Shown in pieces: positions 15,500 through 15,549 of a stretch of 15,549 nucleotides of DNA (the first letter of the stretch is position 1; every line of letters starts with the position of its first letter). The notes beneath the pieces are model-generated. The model was not told the origin of the DNA. It saw nothing but the letters and a program-made list of their open reading frames with translations, and did not search any database. Both the position numbers and the translations under genes were made by a program. Source of the DNA: Alistipes sp. (GTDB lineage: Bacteria; Bacteroidota; Bacteroidia; Bacteroidales; Rikenellaceae); contig JAFOXS010000326.1 in assembly GCA_017391665.1 (NCBI GenBank), positions 1 to 15,549 on the forward strand, given 5' to 3'.

Positions 15500-15549
15500 T
15501 ACTCTTTTAACTTTTCGAGTTGAGAAATGACCTCTTTTATTTGGAAATA
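15499..15549 (-). CDS. 3' end of an unidentified gene cut by the window edge
   Basis: Sixteen codons and a TAA stop (15499-15501) are open on the minus strand to the window edge and encode YFQIKEVISQLEKLKE. This ending is helical and charged, typical of a real C-terminus, but far too short to identify. It would lie upstream of, and in the same direction as, the helix-turn-helix operon. The stop codon abuts the large palindrome. Confidence 0.35.
   Translation of the reverse strand, partial: YFQIKEVISQLEKLKE

Overview
The window looks like a Bacteroidales chromosome (Bacteroides/Alistipes-like; genus not resolvable here) with accessory DNA beside it. Support comes from the protein families, weak or absent Shine-Dalgarno sequences, TAnnTTTG-type -7 promoter boxes, and a MobV/BmpH-like relaxase with a Bacteroidales-style replication module.

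Layout. (1) Positions 23-3912, plus strand: a compact four-gene housekeeping/envelope operon. It encodes a Glu/Pro-rich protein of unknown function, the 16S rRNA 2'-O-methyltransferase RsmI, an LpxL/HtrB-type lipid A acyltransferase and a family 2 glycosyltransferase. It ends in a strong intrinsic terminator (3912-3943). (2) Positions 3944-4398: an AT-rich gene-free gap with several small inverted repeats. By eye, base composition shifts here from GC-richer to AT-richer, so this is a candidate left border of acquired DNA. (3) Positions 4399-9912, minus strand: a tripartite RND efflux operon (lipoprotein adaptor, RND pump, TolC-like channel; genes overlapping or 1 bp apart). It is divergent from an AraC-family regulator gene (10072-10908, plus), and the shared intergenic region carries matching -7 boxes and repeated GTGCAA(A)T motifs. 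(4) Positions 10991-15043, minus strand: a mobilisation/replication module. In transcription order it has a small helix-turn-helix protein, a RepA-like AAA_25 ATPase, a Toprim primase-like protein, a hairpin-rich putative oriT, and a MobV relaxase. (5) Positions 15044-15549: a gene-poor segment with iteron-like repeats, a 50-bp near-palindrome, a roughly 190-bp nested imperfect palindrome, and the last codons of another minus-strand gene at the edge.

How it fits together: parts 4-5 resemble the backbone of an integrative mobilisable element or plasmid-like element that would borrow a conjugative apparatus supplied in trans. The AraC-controlled efflux pump would be its cargo if the left end lies in 3944-4398. 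No integrase is visible, so the right end and any integrase must lie beyond 15549. It is also possible that the element ends between araC and mobV (10909-10990) and that the pump is chromosomal.
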